The translations under genes and the position numbers were made by a program. Below the pieces are notes generated by a model. It made no database searches, had not been told where the DNA came from, and saw only the letters and a program-made list of their open reading frames with translations. A stretch of DNA of 64,000 nucleotides from Oopsacas minuta (Eukaryota; Porifera; Hexactinellida; Lyssacinosida; Leucopsacidae): positions 34,292 to 98,291 of the forward strand of contig JAKMXF010000016.1 of NCBI GenBank assembly GCA_024704765.1. Reading direction: 5' to 3'. Shown in pieces: positions 22,275-34,204 of this stretch; position 1 is the stretch's first letter, and each line of letters starts with the position of its first letter.

Positions 22275-23530
22275 TTATAAACATGAAAATATTCGTAAAC
22301 AATAATCACTATGCAAATACACAAGTACTAAATTTAGATCTTTCGTTAGAACTAATCCTTGCCCTAATCCTAGCGGGTAGGTTAACCTTTCATCTTGTCT
22401 TCCTATTTCTATAGTATGAATGAGAGTTCCTTCTTTATTGAATATCTTCACTTTACCAAACATGTAATCACTGATAATTATATTCTTTGCTGAGTCTATA
22501 CAGAAGAAATGGGAATCACAAACATCCCTCTGTCTACCCATAGACACCAGAGAACGGAGTCTCTCTCCCGCGTGAGATAGCACCAGTATACAGGGATTGT
22601 CAACACAGAGCACGTAGACCTCATCAGCTGTCAGTTTGATGTCACGGGGGTACTTAATTGGCTGTTCAGTGAGGTTTCGTATGGATTGTAGAGAGCTGTT
22701 GAGGATCTGGATTCTGTGGTTACAGTAATCTGTCACGTATACGTCTCCGTTAGTAGAGACAGCGAGGTTATGAGGATCGTTAAACTGTCCTATCTGAGAT
22801 CCTCTAGTCCCTAGCTCAGCGATCAGAGGGTAGCTAGTCTCTATTTTGAAGAGGAACACTGCATGTACTCGTGTATCTGTGACGTATACATTATCCACAT
22901 GTATAGCTATACCGTATGGATGGTGCATATCCATGTGGTTAAAGCTGTCTAGGTAGTCTCCTCCATCTGTAAAGATGGAAATACGTGCTTGTGGGCCGGA
23001 TAAGCTTGGTACCCCCTCTGTAACAAAAATCCTGTTGGTATTGTAGTCAATAACTACAGCTCGAGGATCATTCAACTCTCCATGAGCTGTCCCTCTCTTC
23101 ACAACAGCTACTACCTCTCTCATAGCTTGGTAATTGTGTATGATTGGTACCTCCTCCTCTAGAACCTCTCCCAGTTCTGCAATCAACTGCTCTAGGTGTT
23201 CGGATTGGTTCCTGAATACAATATGGGTCTCAGGCTGGTGTGCATTAACCTCTGCTAATTTTAGCTCTATATCAGCTAGAATTCTCTCCTGCAGCTCTTG
23301 GAGTTCATTAATTTGGAGACGACGCTCCGTATCGGCCTTTATCCCGACCAGTTCCTCAAACTTTTTAATTCGGGCTGATCTCCTCGCTGCCTTTTCGTCA
23401 CGTAGTTCGTGGTACCTGTTTAGGAGAGCTGCCCGTCTCTGGTTGAGGCGATAAACAATCCGATCGACTAGGTCATTGATTTTTGTCTCGATAGGGTCTA
23501 CGGGAGCAATTACTGGGGCGTTATAATGTG
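22275..23530 (-). CDS. Coiled-coil NHL-repeat protein, copy 1 (TRIM-like without RING)
   Basis: The main exon opens after an acceptor at 23531 with APVDPIETKINDLVDRIVYR and a charged coiled coil (about 23500-23170). Six-bladed NHL-type repeats follow, for example FNDPHNLAVSTNGDVYVTD and KYPRDIKLTADEVYVL, ending LRIFSCL. NHL propellers bind protein or RNA partners; TRIM2/3/71 are the known animal relatives, but no RING or B-box is present here. The initiating exon was not found upstream. The frame is intact over more than 400 codons. Confidence 0.85.
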
Positions 23531-23799
23531 CTATTTGTTGTTATTTATTTCTAAAAGTATGAAAAAAGAAAAACAGTTAGTGAGTTATTATAAACAAATA
23601 TTCTGGTGTCTTATATTAGCAGAGCTGTCTTATAACTACAGACAACTTCTGTTATATCTAAGCTAAAGGGACCACTTAGATATAACCGATGGAATATATG
23701 TTACATTGACGGTTTTGTACCATATTTGTACATTTTCACACTTCGATATAAGCGGGGAGGGAGCACTAGCTGGCGGTATGGCGGCGGACGCGAAGTATG

Positions 23800-24000
23800 T
23801 AATAATACTCCGGTTAAGCGTGTTCAAGACTAAAGTAATACTAAGTAAATAGTAAATAGTAAATAGAAATAACAACAAATTAGACAAACATTCTAATAGT
23901 ATAACTGCTCCTATTTATAGCTAACCTAAACCTACTAACAAACATTACTAAAGACACCTTGTGAGGTATACTAATTAGCTCATAACAAGCCTCCCTACAT
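23800..24000 (-). repeat. Paralogous empty site of the RAG-like transposon
   Basis: Reverse-complemented, this matches both flanks of the 14284-17260 element joined together: cttagtaggtttaggttagc-type left flank, one CTATA (23916-23920), then aggagcagttatactatt. Its own 5' part (about 23640-23790) looks like a pogo-type MITE (tatatctaag, cttcgatataagcgg). Confidence 0.85.
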
Positions 24001-24069
24001 CCACCACTGGATTAGCGGGTATTTCAATATCAGTTAATCATATTTTCACACCTTTTTAACTATAGCAAA

Positions 24070-24930
24070 ATGAATGATATGGAGAATATCAGAATAGTTG
24101 CTCAATTCCTCTACGAGCACAATAATATAACCAACTTAAAGCCATTTTAAAATGAAAGTGGCACTGAATTTGTGGCAGAAAGTATAGCCCACAAAACGGG
24201 AGAATTGGACCTAATTTTGGACGAGCATTGCCTCCAAAAAATCAAATATAATCATCTTTGACCCTATTTGATCGATTCCCCAAAGGTGACAAGCTGTGAC
24301 ACATTCCACCATCTCGTATTTGTGGCGCATCGAAGATATGACGTGTGGTAAGAATGTAATTGTATCGTGTTTTAAGACAAGATGGCACACTTTTGTGACA
24401 GCCTCAGATGCTCTCTTATATAAAGTAAATTTAGGCGGGGAAATAGATAAAGTAGCAGCCGACATTTTAGCCACAATTGATAAAGAAATGCCACTAAATG
24501 AGCCACTTGCTAAGTCATTAACACCTATACCAACCACTTACAATATAGACAAAGGCACCATTTTAAGTATAGATATGCATTCATGCCACCGAGACATAAT
24601 TGTGTCGAGTTCAATGGATAGAAGTGTCGCGATTTGTGACACATCGCTTTACCCAGAAGACACAGATCTGATCAAACAAAATTCAGAGATGAAATATGTG
24701 GTAGGTCGGAACTTAATGTGTACCTTGGTTCTATATACCACTTACGACACAATTTCAAAAAAGTTTCCAAGCGACACATAAAGGCGCCATCGAGGGTATA
24801 GCATTTGCCCGCCCCAAAAAGATTTGCTGGCTACTTGCTGTCGCATCGCTTCTTTGTACCATTGCATAATTGTTTCGATTATATCAAAGGAATCGCATTG
24901 GGGAAGAATTCTTGCTTCCATTCTAAGATA
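24070..24930 (+). pseudogene. LisH/WD40-like gene relic, broken in several places
   Basis: From ATG at 24070 the frame reads MNDMENIRIVAQFLYEHNN, resembling a LisH-type helix pair, then a TAA. A second frame (from about 24296) has WD40-like stretches: GTILSIDMHSC, IIVSSSMDRSVAICDTS. A third frame near 24785 gives AIEGIAFARP and LLAVA. Order and spacing suggest one gene decayed by frameshifts and stops. I cannot name the parent gene. Confidence 0.45.
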
Positions 24931-25164
24931 TCTTTTGGTTTTTGGCTCAATATTTTATGAATTTCGCAATGCAGCTCTGAAAGATATGTTTCTGATTGAA
25001 TACTACAAATTATCGATGGTTTCATTGGGTTTAATTGTCAATTATCTTTTCTTCAATGTTTGGAATTCTTACCACTTCCTCTACATTTAAGAGTTGTGAT
25101 TTAGGTGTAAAGTCGTCCGTTCCAAAATTATATAATCACTATGCTTTTCCTATAATAAACTTTT

Positions 25165-25495
25165 CCTGAAGTTCTGCCATCAATTTTTGTTGGTGAATTA
25201 TTTTCCATTATCTGGTATTATCTGAGTAGGTAAACCTTTGCTACAATATACAGAGAAAACACCCCTCGCAACTTCAGTAGCTTCTTTGTTTCTTTATTTT
25301 CTCGTTTCAACCAATTTTGTGAAATGATCCACCATCCTAAGAATGTATTGGTGTCCATTTGACATGATCAAAGGTCCAGTCAGATCTATCCTTACACGAT
25401 ACCACGGCATAGCAATTACAGGTAGGGGCTTAATTGGGCGTTTGAGTGAATAAGTATTGAGACTGCACCGTTCACAATTTATTCAATGTATTTAT
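25165..25495 (-). mobile_element. Gypsy-type integrase relic
   Basis: The minus strand reads NCERCSLNTYSLKRP (end of the HHCC zinc finger), then PWYRVRIDLTGPL, YILRMVDHFTKLVE, and KGLPTQII. This is the DDE integrase core order of Ty3/Gypsy-like and GIN elements. A TAA interrupts after the second motif. No LTRs, protease or reverse transcriptase were recognised around it. Confidence 0.75.
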
Positions 25496-25499
25496 GATT

Positions 25500-26316
25500 A
25501 AAAGGCCGTATAAAGTTTGTTATTCAATTAGTGCTCCGTATTGTAGGAGGACTATTGGTACCAAAATGTATTATAATCTGGTACAAATGGTCCCCCTTAG
25601 TTAATGTATACGATTTTAAGCGAAAGGTAAGGGAAAACCAAATAAATAGAAATGAAGCCATATTGAATTGTTATTAACAAGGGCTTCGGAATTAAGAGGA
25701 GACCATTTACCAGAACAATACCACTCTATAATTGCTCAGTACGAATTAACAAATCTATTTCATATTGAGAGGGAAGTGTTATAGTTAATAATGGAAAATT
25801 GGGAGGGAATCCGCATTTCCCATAACCCTGTATGAAACCCTGTCAGTGGAATGAATTGAGACGATATTCAGAATCGATTTCTGTAAATTTCTAACTTATT
25901 CTGTGTGAACTTAATCTATAATACTTTAGTGTACCATTCCCCGCCAAGGATAATAGCCAATATGAATATTTTAAAATTTTGAATATTATCAATAAGCAGT
26001 TTAGTATTAGAATGCGATTCTTTAGAATATGAATTAGTTTGACCAAGAAATCGGTTCGTATATAGTCTCAATCCATTCCACTGACAAAGATGAGTGTTTT
26101 GAAACTTTAAACATAAGGTGATCATTTTCCAACCAAAATGATGTCAGCGACGCTGTGAAAAGGGACCCAAGTTCCTAACCTGTATGACGCCCCTGAGAAG
26201 TGGAGTATTTCCACATTGGGTGCAGAGTCTTGCATATACACTCCACTCTGGAGGTAATACTGTATACGCTATGCCTATTTTATTATCTCTATTCTCCCAA
26301 TAACTATTAGCCACAA
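25500..26316. other. Intergenic, no gene seen
   Basis: AT-rich sequence upstream of the sulfotransferase gene. Only short non-homologous frames. Confidence 0.5.
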
Positions 26317-29300
26317 ATGACGTCATACAAAGAGACATTTCTTATCCTAATCTTGTTCCTACTTGTTATATGTCTAGGAATAGGCTATTTTGATAAAGTA
26401 CATAAATGTAATGAATTGGGGGAAATAACTTCAATGGAGAAAGTTCTGATAGTTGATGGATTGGAAATTGAAAGTAATATCAGCAAAGAGGAATTATCCA
26501 TGAAATTATGTGAAGAAGAGATACAGGAAAAACGTAATTACATTGATAAATGCATTAGCAATAATGAATTACAGAAAAAGAATATCCCTGAACTAACAGA
26601 TAAAGAAGAACATAGAGAAAGTCCTGAGGATACACCTTTGATACAATTGATCGATGGTAAGTTGATAGCAGAGTCCTGTCATTAATGCAGACTGACCTGC
26701 TCAGACCGGAGCAGAATTTTCCAGGACAGGTTAATCGCAAACGATTTCAACTTTCATATTTATTCTGCTATAATAAGTGGATGAAGAGACACTTTATATA
26801 ATTCACAATTTATTCAAATGGTTTCACATTATTTAGTAATTTCCCGGATATACAATGGATAATTCAATCCTGGTTACTGAAATACGAATATCTTTTATTA
26901 ATTCTCAATTGTTTGTTTGTTTGTCCGTTGTCAAGGAAAGGATTTATAGGTATGCAATTTTGAAATTATCGCATAATTACACTCCCTGGCCAATAGTATT
27001 GGAACACTCTACCACAATTGACACAAGGCACAAAATATGTATCTACTTCAGTTGCATAGGGTGAAGATAATTTAAAACATCTATGAACTTATTTCAATCA
27101 TTACTTTTATCATTACAATCGCCTTTTTCTGATATATTTTCGGACTATTCAATACGTATATTCTCGCAATGTGCTACATACCACATGTGTCATTAATGCT
27201 ATGGTGCAGGGCCGTAGCCAGAGCGTAGTGATAAGAGGGGCTTGTATACTTAAGATTTTTATATCTATTTTTTGGGGTAGGCCCATACCCAAACTCTCAA
27301 GCTACTTTGGGGGAAGGTAAAATTATGTATAGTCAATTTGACATATTCACAAAGATTTCCTTGGTTTAACTAATATTTAAGATCTAAGATAGTAAAGATC
27401 AATATAGCTTAGCAAAAATTTACGGGGTGGTTAAATTTGCTAGGGGGGGGCTCAGCCCTGCTATGGTGTTCCAATACTTTTGGCCAGGGAGTGTATGTAT
27501 TTATCGTGTTTATCAAGGAAGTAAATAGAATTCAATAAAACTTCACTAAATATATCGAACATACTGAATCCAATTTTCACACTTTTGGATTAATCATACG
27601 TGAAGTTATTGTTGTTTTTATTAATATAAAGTAAACAAATTAGCCAAATCTCAAAATATACATACAGGCTCTGTCAACCTTGTAATAACCACCACCGGGA
27701 ATATTCCTCCTGGGACGTTGGATTAAATTGGTTTTGGTATATTTTCCAGGGCTGTCTTAACTCCACATTCCTCCCCTGTGAATATGTACCCAAAAATTAA
27801 TTAAGCTATTCACTTATAATTCTATTTCAAATAGGTTTACAGCAAATACTAAAGTTTGGACAAGTAAAGTTGGATGAATGCTATCAGGAAAGGTAATTTA
27901 CATAAATTACAATATTCTACTCATTTCTAATGTTATATACCTACAATAGAATCTCAGTAATCTGGATAATAAGAACAAATATTTACACAAAATACGGTCC
28001 TTGTAGGGCGTTCCCAGGATTGGGCATACCAGGGACCAACCCGGCCTGAAATTTCGAATCCGGACAAATCCCCCGTTTGCCTTCCTCCCCTTGAGACCGT
28101 CACTGGTCCCTACAATTGTTTTTCAATTGATATTGCATGTTACAATATACTGTATACTCTACACAATATACTGTATACTCTTCACAATATACTGTATACT
28201 CGACACAATATACTGTATACTCTACACAATAGACTCTATACTCTACACAATATACTCTATACTCTACACAATATACTCTATACTCGACACAATATACTGT
28301 ATACTCTACACAATAGACTCTATACTCTACACAATATACTGTATACTCTACACAATATACTGTATACTCTACACAATATACTGTATACTCGACACAATAT
28401 ACTGTATACTCTACACAATATACTGTATACTCTACACAATATACTGTATACTCTACACAATATACTGTATACTCGACACAATATACTGTCTCTTATACAC
28501 ATCTACACAATATACTGTATACTCTACACAATATACTGTATACTCTACACAATATACTGTATACTCGACACAATATACTGTATACTCTACACAATATACT
28601 GTATACTCTACACAATATACTGTATACTCTACACAATATACTGTATACTCGACACAATATACTGTATACTCTACACAATATACTGTATACTCTACACAAT
28701 ATACTGTATACTCTACACAATATACTCTGTACTCTACACAATATACTCTGTACTCTACACAATATAGTGGTTACACGCGCTAATTATTGCATAATAATTA
28801 ATTAACAAACATAGCTACATGTTGTTGTAATTGGAATTTGAAAAATTTGCGGAATTGGAACTATTGAGCAATTTTTGCCATTGAATTATCCTGCTTCAAA
28901 CCCTCTAATCTGATAGGTCAATACATTTTGAGGCCAATCTCAGAGCGTTTTTGAGATATCGCTTAGATCTTAGATTTGTTCCCAGATTTATCATACTACC
29001 AAATTACAAGTCTCTAGCTCTTACCAGTTCTTTAATTAATTCCTAACAAAAACAGTTTTACTTATGACTCTATTATCGTTAAGTTATATCCGGTCAGAAC
29101 AGTCCCCTGTAACTGGAAAATTTGTCCTATCGGGGCTGGATTCGGTTAGCCAGTTAACCGATGCTATCTCCAGTTCACTGCTAGGGAAATATACCTGCTT
29201 AACCGAATAGTGTCATTTCTACCAATTTATTCTGTGTTCTGCTAGTTATGTATTTATGAGATGTCACATTTTAGTTAGTTATTCTCGAAATTCTATCATT

Positions 29301-31348
29301 TTGTAAGATACAATCGTACATGAATGCATATATAATAGCTATGTATTGATATCTTCAATTTGTGTAACAAAACTTCATTGATTGTATTTAATTCTGATTG
29401 CATTGGTTAACCAACTCATCCCTGGTCCTATAAACCATTTTCCATTGAATTTTGGTGTAAATTGGTCCAGGAAGTTTCTCGTATTAGTGTCCAGGCTTCC
29501 AGGAGAGTGTTTGTTCGTATGCCAGACTACCTTCTGATTGTTTGATAGCTAGTTCAGGTCTTGGTCTGGATATCCCTTTAAAATTGCATATCAAACAACT
29601 TGACGAATGTCCGTTTATCATATATTGTATGTTCAATAGAATTACACTAAAGAGCACGTATAAAGATTGTTATCATAAAGATACAGTGAGTCGTGAAGAC
29701 ACGAGTATATTCAGAAACGGTAGTTCAGTGAATAAGATAAAGAACTTCATTGTATTCTTAGGATATCCTCGGAGTGGAGGTAGTATTGTAGGAGCTGTAT
29801 TAGACGCTCATCCACACGTAGTTCTATCTAACGAATTCAATCCTGTAATGAGATGGACAAAATCTGAAAGAGGGACAATAGCTAAATTTAATAGATTTGA
29901 ATTGTTTAGAAATATTAAGAACGCTGCTTGGTCTGATTTACATAACAATGGTGGTACCAGGAGTAAGACATTTAACTGGAAGTACTATACACTGGATATA
30001 CCAGGATTATTTCAAGGAGAATACAAGGATTACATACAAATAATTGGAGATAAACGTAAGGACATTATTTCTATATTTACTGATTCTTTCTAGGATGTAT
30101 GTAACAAAGAAGAGCCTTTCTTACTGTATTTCTCATCAATATCTTTGTTCGGATATTGAGTGAGAAATACTGTGTTGTGTTGTGTTGTGATTACATGTTC
30201 GAATGATAGATACAGCCAATTCAGTAAGATATAATTACAGACAAATAAATTGTATCATTGCAGACAAATACAGTCCATTAACATTTAATTCATTGGCGTT
30301 CTGTGGTAGCTATGGTGTTGCTACCTGGAATAACGAGCATCTCTTGCTCGCAGTGCACGATTGCAAACACTCTGTGTTCGCATGTAACTCGGCACTTGGT
30401 GGCTTGATGTTTTTATAAGAACTAATATTACACATGACTTGAGAATGCGAATTTTGATTCAGTGTACTAAATTTGCACATATATCGTCTCAAAAATTTGT
30501 TTACTAAATATTCATAACATCAAATACATAGTTTTTATTGAATTCTGACTTCTCAGTATTGAGAATTCAAATTTGAATTAGCATTCCATAAATCCTTTCC
30601 TTGACAACAAATATACAGACAGAACTATCATTTGTAATCTTATAACGACGAATCGATAAAACGACTAACTTTTCTTGCCCAGAAATACTCAGCAGTATAT
30701 GAAACTACATCGGATATAGCGACAAATCAGATATAGCGACCATTTTTGCCTGCCCAAACGAGTGTCGTTAAATCCAATGTTTATTGTGGTTAGTTTGTTC
30801 CCAGTAATAAAGATACTATCCTTTTAGAAGACAACCATCTAGTTGACTATGATACAGGAAATGATGACTCAAAGAGCTTTATTCAACTACTTGAGAGATT
30901 CAAAGATTTCGTTGGCTATCAGGTGAAATTCTTTCACACTGTACGCAATCCTTACGATAATATAGCAACAGTTCTTCTCTATAGACTTAGTTCACGGAAT
31001 CAGGTAATCAAGTCTGGTAAAACTATCAACAGGCCTGATATTTTAGTATCAGTTATTAAGCAACAGTTTGTCCTCTACGAGAAAATACAAAGATATTTAG
31101 AATATTTTGGAGATAGAGTTCTGACTCTCTATCATGAAGACTTGATATCAAATCCTACAATATACATACAACGGATGTGTAATCATATGGAGATTTATTG
31201 TGGGGAAGATTATGTAGAGAAAGTATCTAAAAGTGTATTCTCCAAAGCTACGGAGAGTAGACATAGTGTTGTGTGGAATCAGGATGCTAAGACTAAGGTC
31301 GAATCTGCTATTCAAAAATATTCATTTCTTAACAGATACAAATTTTAA
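26317..31348 (+). CDS. Type II membrane sulfotransferase (four exons)
   Basis: Likely Golgi sulfotransferase that moves sulfate from PAPS to a glycan or protein. Exons: 26317-26656, 27835-27892, 29553-30055, 30828-31348; all splice phases agree (1, 2, 1). The N-terminus is a short cytoplasmic tail plus a signal anchor (ETFLILILFLLVICLGIGYF), then an acidic stem. Exon 3 holds the 5'-phosphosulfate loop in GYPRSGGSIVGAVLDAHPH. Exon 4 holds the 3'-phosphate site in HTVRNPYDNIAT and ends FLNRYKF. No frame breaks are seen. Intron 2 carries the 21-bp tandem array; intron 1 carries nested transposons. Substrate cannot be told from sequence. Confidence 0.85.
26980..27493. mobile_element. Tc1/mariner-type element with TA duplication
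   Basis: Terminal inverted repeats CACTCCCTGGCCAATAGTAT and its counterpart ending tggccagggagtg. TA lies on both sides (26978-26979, 27494-27495). No transposase frame survives. A related end word (CACTGCCTGGCC) occurs at 61384. Confidence 0.85.
27207..27460. mobile_element. hAT-like MITE nested in the Tc1-type element
   Basis: Ends cagggccgtagcc and ggctcagccctg. A perfect 8-bp duplication CTATGGTG lies at 27199-27206 and 27461-27468, the hAT size. Confidence 0.85.
28142..28766. repeat. 21-bp tandem array with 84-bp higher-order pattern
   Basis: About 29 units of acaatatactgtatactctac. A cgac-ending variant recurs at units 3, 7, 12, 16, 20 and 24, so the usual period is four units (84 bp). 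The array is open in several frames, giving fake ORFs. It lies in intron 2 of the sulfotransferase gene. One unit (28478-28506) is replaced by adapter sequence. Confidence 0.95.
28486..28504. other. Nextera/Tn5 mosaic-end adapter sequence (artefact)
   Basis: CTGTCTCTTATACACATCT is an exact 19-base match to the Tn5 mosaic end used in Nextera libraries. On the minus strand it translates to MCIRDS, a familiar contaminant peptide. It replaces the core of one tandem unit, leaving the four-unit register intact on both sides. Confidence 0.95.
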
Positions 31349-34204
31349 TATTAATTATTCACAATTTTTATTGTGTGTCCATTCTGTAGAGTGAATTTCT
31401 TTAGTCTGTTTTTGTGATTTATTATCATTTTTATGTCTGTTTTGTGGTTTGTTTCTAATGCACAATGATCATCTTACTACCATCATATACTTATCAGAGT
31501 GTACCATGGGATCCACTTTAATACTCATCATATGTTAACCGAATACTTCCGGGAAAATGTGTGATTTTATGACGTCAAAAAGGTGCTAAAATCTCGTTTA
31601 TGGTGTAAAGAGGGACGTAGAATTCTAATTAACATATTTTAATGTCTAACAAGATTAGTAAAATTCAATTTTATCTTTCTTTGCTAAAATGAATATTTAG
31701 TAGAATAATATAATTTCGATAATCAACTAAAATTGATTTGGTAATATTTAAGGCTGCACAGACTGATTTGAGAATATTCTAGAACTTTACCAAAATTGTG
31801 TTTTCATTCCGCAACCTATTTCACAAGTGGAAGCTAATTTCTAGGATAATTTTTAACTATTAACCGAAAGCTGTGAAAATATGATTAATCATATGATAAA
31901 TCAGTGTATTACATTTAATAGAATGTATTAACCAACAGAATTACAGTCTCCATCAATACAAATACATTACAGAGCTAATTAAATTACAAACACTCCATCA
32001 AAACTAATTTTATTCATTTATGACTAATTGTAAAACTTTACAATCTGATTGGGCTAAAATACAGGTGTCAAAAGGTGTTAAAATATACACATTAGAAGTT
32101 TCCAAATGTCAGGTGCATAACTAGATGCCACTACAAGTATACATACCAAATTTGGTGACTTAATCTCTAAAGGTGTGAACAGCAGAGCCAAATTAGAGGA
32201 AGAAAGGTATCCATTTGATTGATCCCATGGTATCAAATAGTACCCTGAATAACTCAGAAAATGTATAAACACACAAATCACTATAATTGGGAAATAAACA
32301 ACAAATAATAATAATAAGAATAAACAATGAGACAGGAGTAGTAGCTAAATGAGGATCATGATTCGAACAATTAGCTGCAAGATCATTAGCTCTGTAGAGT
32401 GAGACTGTATCATCGTATCTATCCGCTACTATTACGTATTCTTAACCACAATTATACCAGCTGGTGTATCTAATTGAAGATGTCTAACTCCACCTCTGTC
32501 AACACCAGATGCTACAGGGATGTTCCTCTCTTCTTTAGGTGGAGCTATCTAGATGGGATCGTCACGGGTGGTGATACCAGATGAAGGAATGTCTATTCTG
32601 TTGTCGTAATAGTGACAGATCCTTCTTTGTATCAAATCATATGGATCATCAATTTGGAGATAAGGGATACCTCAAGGCGCAAAGCTCAGAGAGCTCGTGT
32701 ATTGTATATTCTATAGGATAGCATTATGGTAGTATTATACATAGCATAATATATAATTATAATATACCCATAACATTATACACAGAATCAGATATAAGTA
32801 GTAGATTAGTTATTTATTATTTGCTTTACAAACTTTTACTACAAATTCTTCATAAAAAACTTACAGGTAAGTTGGCTTCTTTGCCTTGGTGTCTACCCAG
32901 CACCTTATTATACAAAAATGAGTTTAATTATTGCTTCCCTTCTTTGTTACACAATTTAATTCCTACAGAATTTGGTTTGGATTGACAACGACCATCTTAT
33001 TGTCACAGCTCTGTAATAAGCCTTTTTGAATGGCTACCTTTCTTCTCCATTATGTTTACATAATACCATTCCCTTGGCAGCGTTGTAATTACCGCATTTC
33101 ATTAGCCTACCAAGGCAGATGTTCTGAATAAGCAAGCTATCTGGAAGAAATACGCTGTTATCACAGTGTTAGATTGTTACGTCACTTACATCTGTATTCA
33201 TCGGACTGAAATTATGTTTGTCCCAGACTCCTTTAGAGAAGGACTGGAACGTTGCAATCTCGGGGTTTTTAATTTGAGTCTAGGAAGCTCCAATTAAAAA
33301 ATTGAAAAAGTATTAGAACCTATATTTAACCTGTGTTATGGGCCAGACACAACCAAGAAGCTTAAATTAAGAGTACTGGCCACACTTCCCCTTTGACCTT
33401 AGGCAGATATGAACTTCCTGTTTTCAACGGGGTTTCCCCACTTGAGCGAAACGATGTCAAAATGAGACTCGAATAAAAGGGTGCTTTTTGGTGTTAAAAT
33501 AATACACATTTTGGTATCATAGATCAATTTCGTATAAATGGGAACTTTTTCACGTAAAGAACATTATTTCATCAAATGGCATCTCAGTACGAAACAACAA
33601 AAAGTGTCCTGCGTTAAGTTTTGAAGGTCATTCTTATAGATTTGACAAATTAGTGTCGGCCAATACTTAGAAACGATGGCGTTGTCGCACTTGAGATTGC
33701 AATGGCTGCATCTATAGTATGAATGGTCAGGGGATCAGTGATATTCAAATTAGAACTCCCATAAGCTTTGGAATATCTATTGAGTAGAACGAAGAACAAA
33801 TAATAATCTGGAAGGTTGACATTTAAGATCAAATAGAGCGATTGGAAAGGCACACGCAAATATCTATGAATTTGTGTGAAACTCATTAGAGAGCAAGGAT
33901 GTACAGAAACGCTATTAGCTTAAATAAATATCGGAAATATAAAGGCTTATTCCAAAAATATACAATACAGCAAATCAACGAAAATATTAGAAACCTTACT
34001 TTATCTTCTAACTTGGGACAGAAGAGTGCTGATAATATTGGACAACCAACAAATATATTCTCTGTGGGTAGTTAATATTCTTATATTTTCATTTATGTAC
34101 TTGTTTTGAATCTTATCAAAATAATTCAGTTTTTTATCTGTCAAATAATTGGGTTAATGGTTTCACTCAAGTGGGGACAAATCGGTAAACATAAACAGTT
34201 CAAG
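31349..34204. other. Intergenic with repeats and an NHL-like relic
   Basis: About 31875-32200 is an inverted dispersed repeat. About 32330-32660 on the minus strand reads RIDIPSSGITTRDDPI, GVDRGGVRHLQLDTPAG and VIVADRYDDTVSLYRAND in different frames, suggesting a decayed NHL-type gene. About 33430-34180 is bounded by inverted words tccccacttgagcgaaac and gtttcactcaagtgggga, a probable DNA element. Confidence 0.4.

Larger units (their letters stand above)
26890..27690 (+). repeat. GTTT-family repeat split by nested transposons
   Basis: The body words (ttgtccgttgtcaaggaaag, then tatttatcgtgtttatcaag after 27494) match the copies at 13190 and 57870, but a 514-bp insertion separates them. The uninterrupted equivalent is cgcataattatgtattt near 58010. 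Confidence 0.8.

Noticed and set aside
24211-24537. Minus-strand 108-codon ORF
   Set aside because: Shadow of the WD40-like relic on the plus strand; no domain signal.
28142-28766. CRISPR-like array
   Set aside because: Units are contiguous 21-mers without unique spacers, in a eukaryotic intron; it is a satellite.
28091-28783. 230-codon ORF with YCILYTI repeats
   Set aside because: Translation of the tandem array; open in several frames on both strands and inside a spliced intron.
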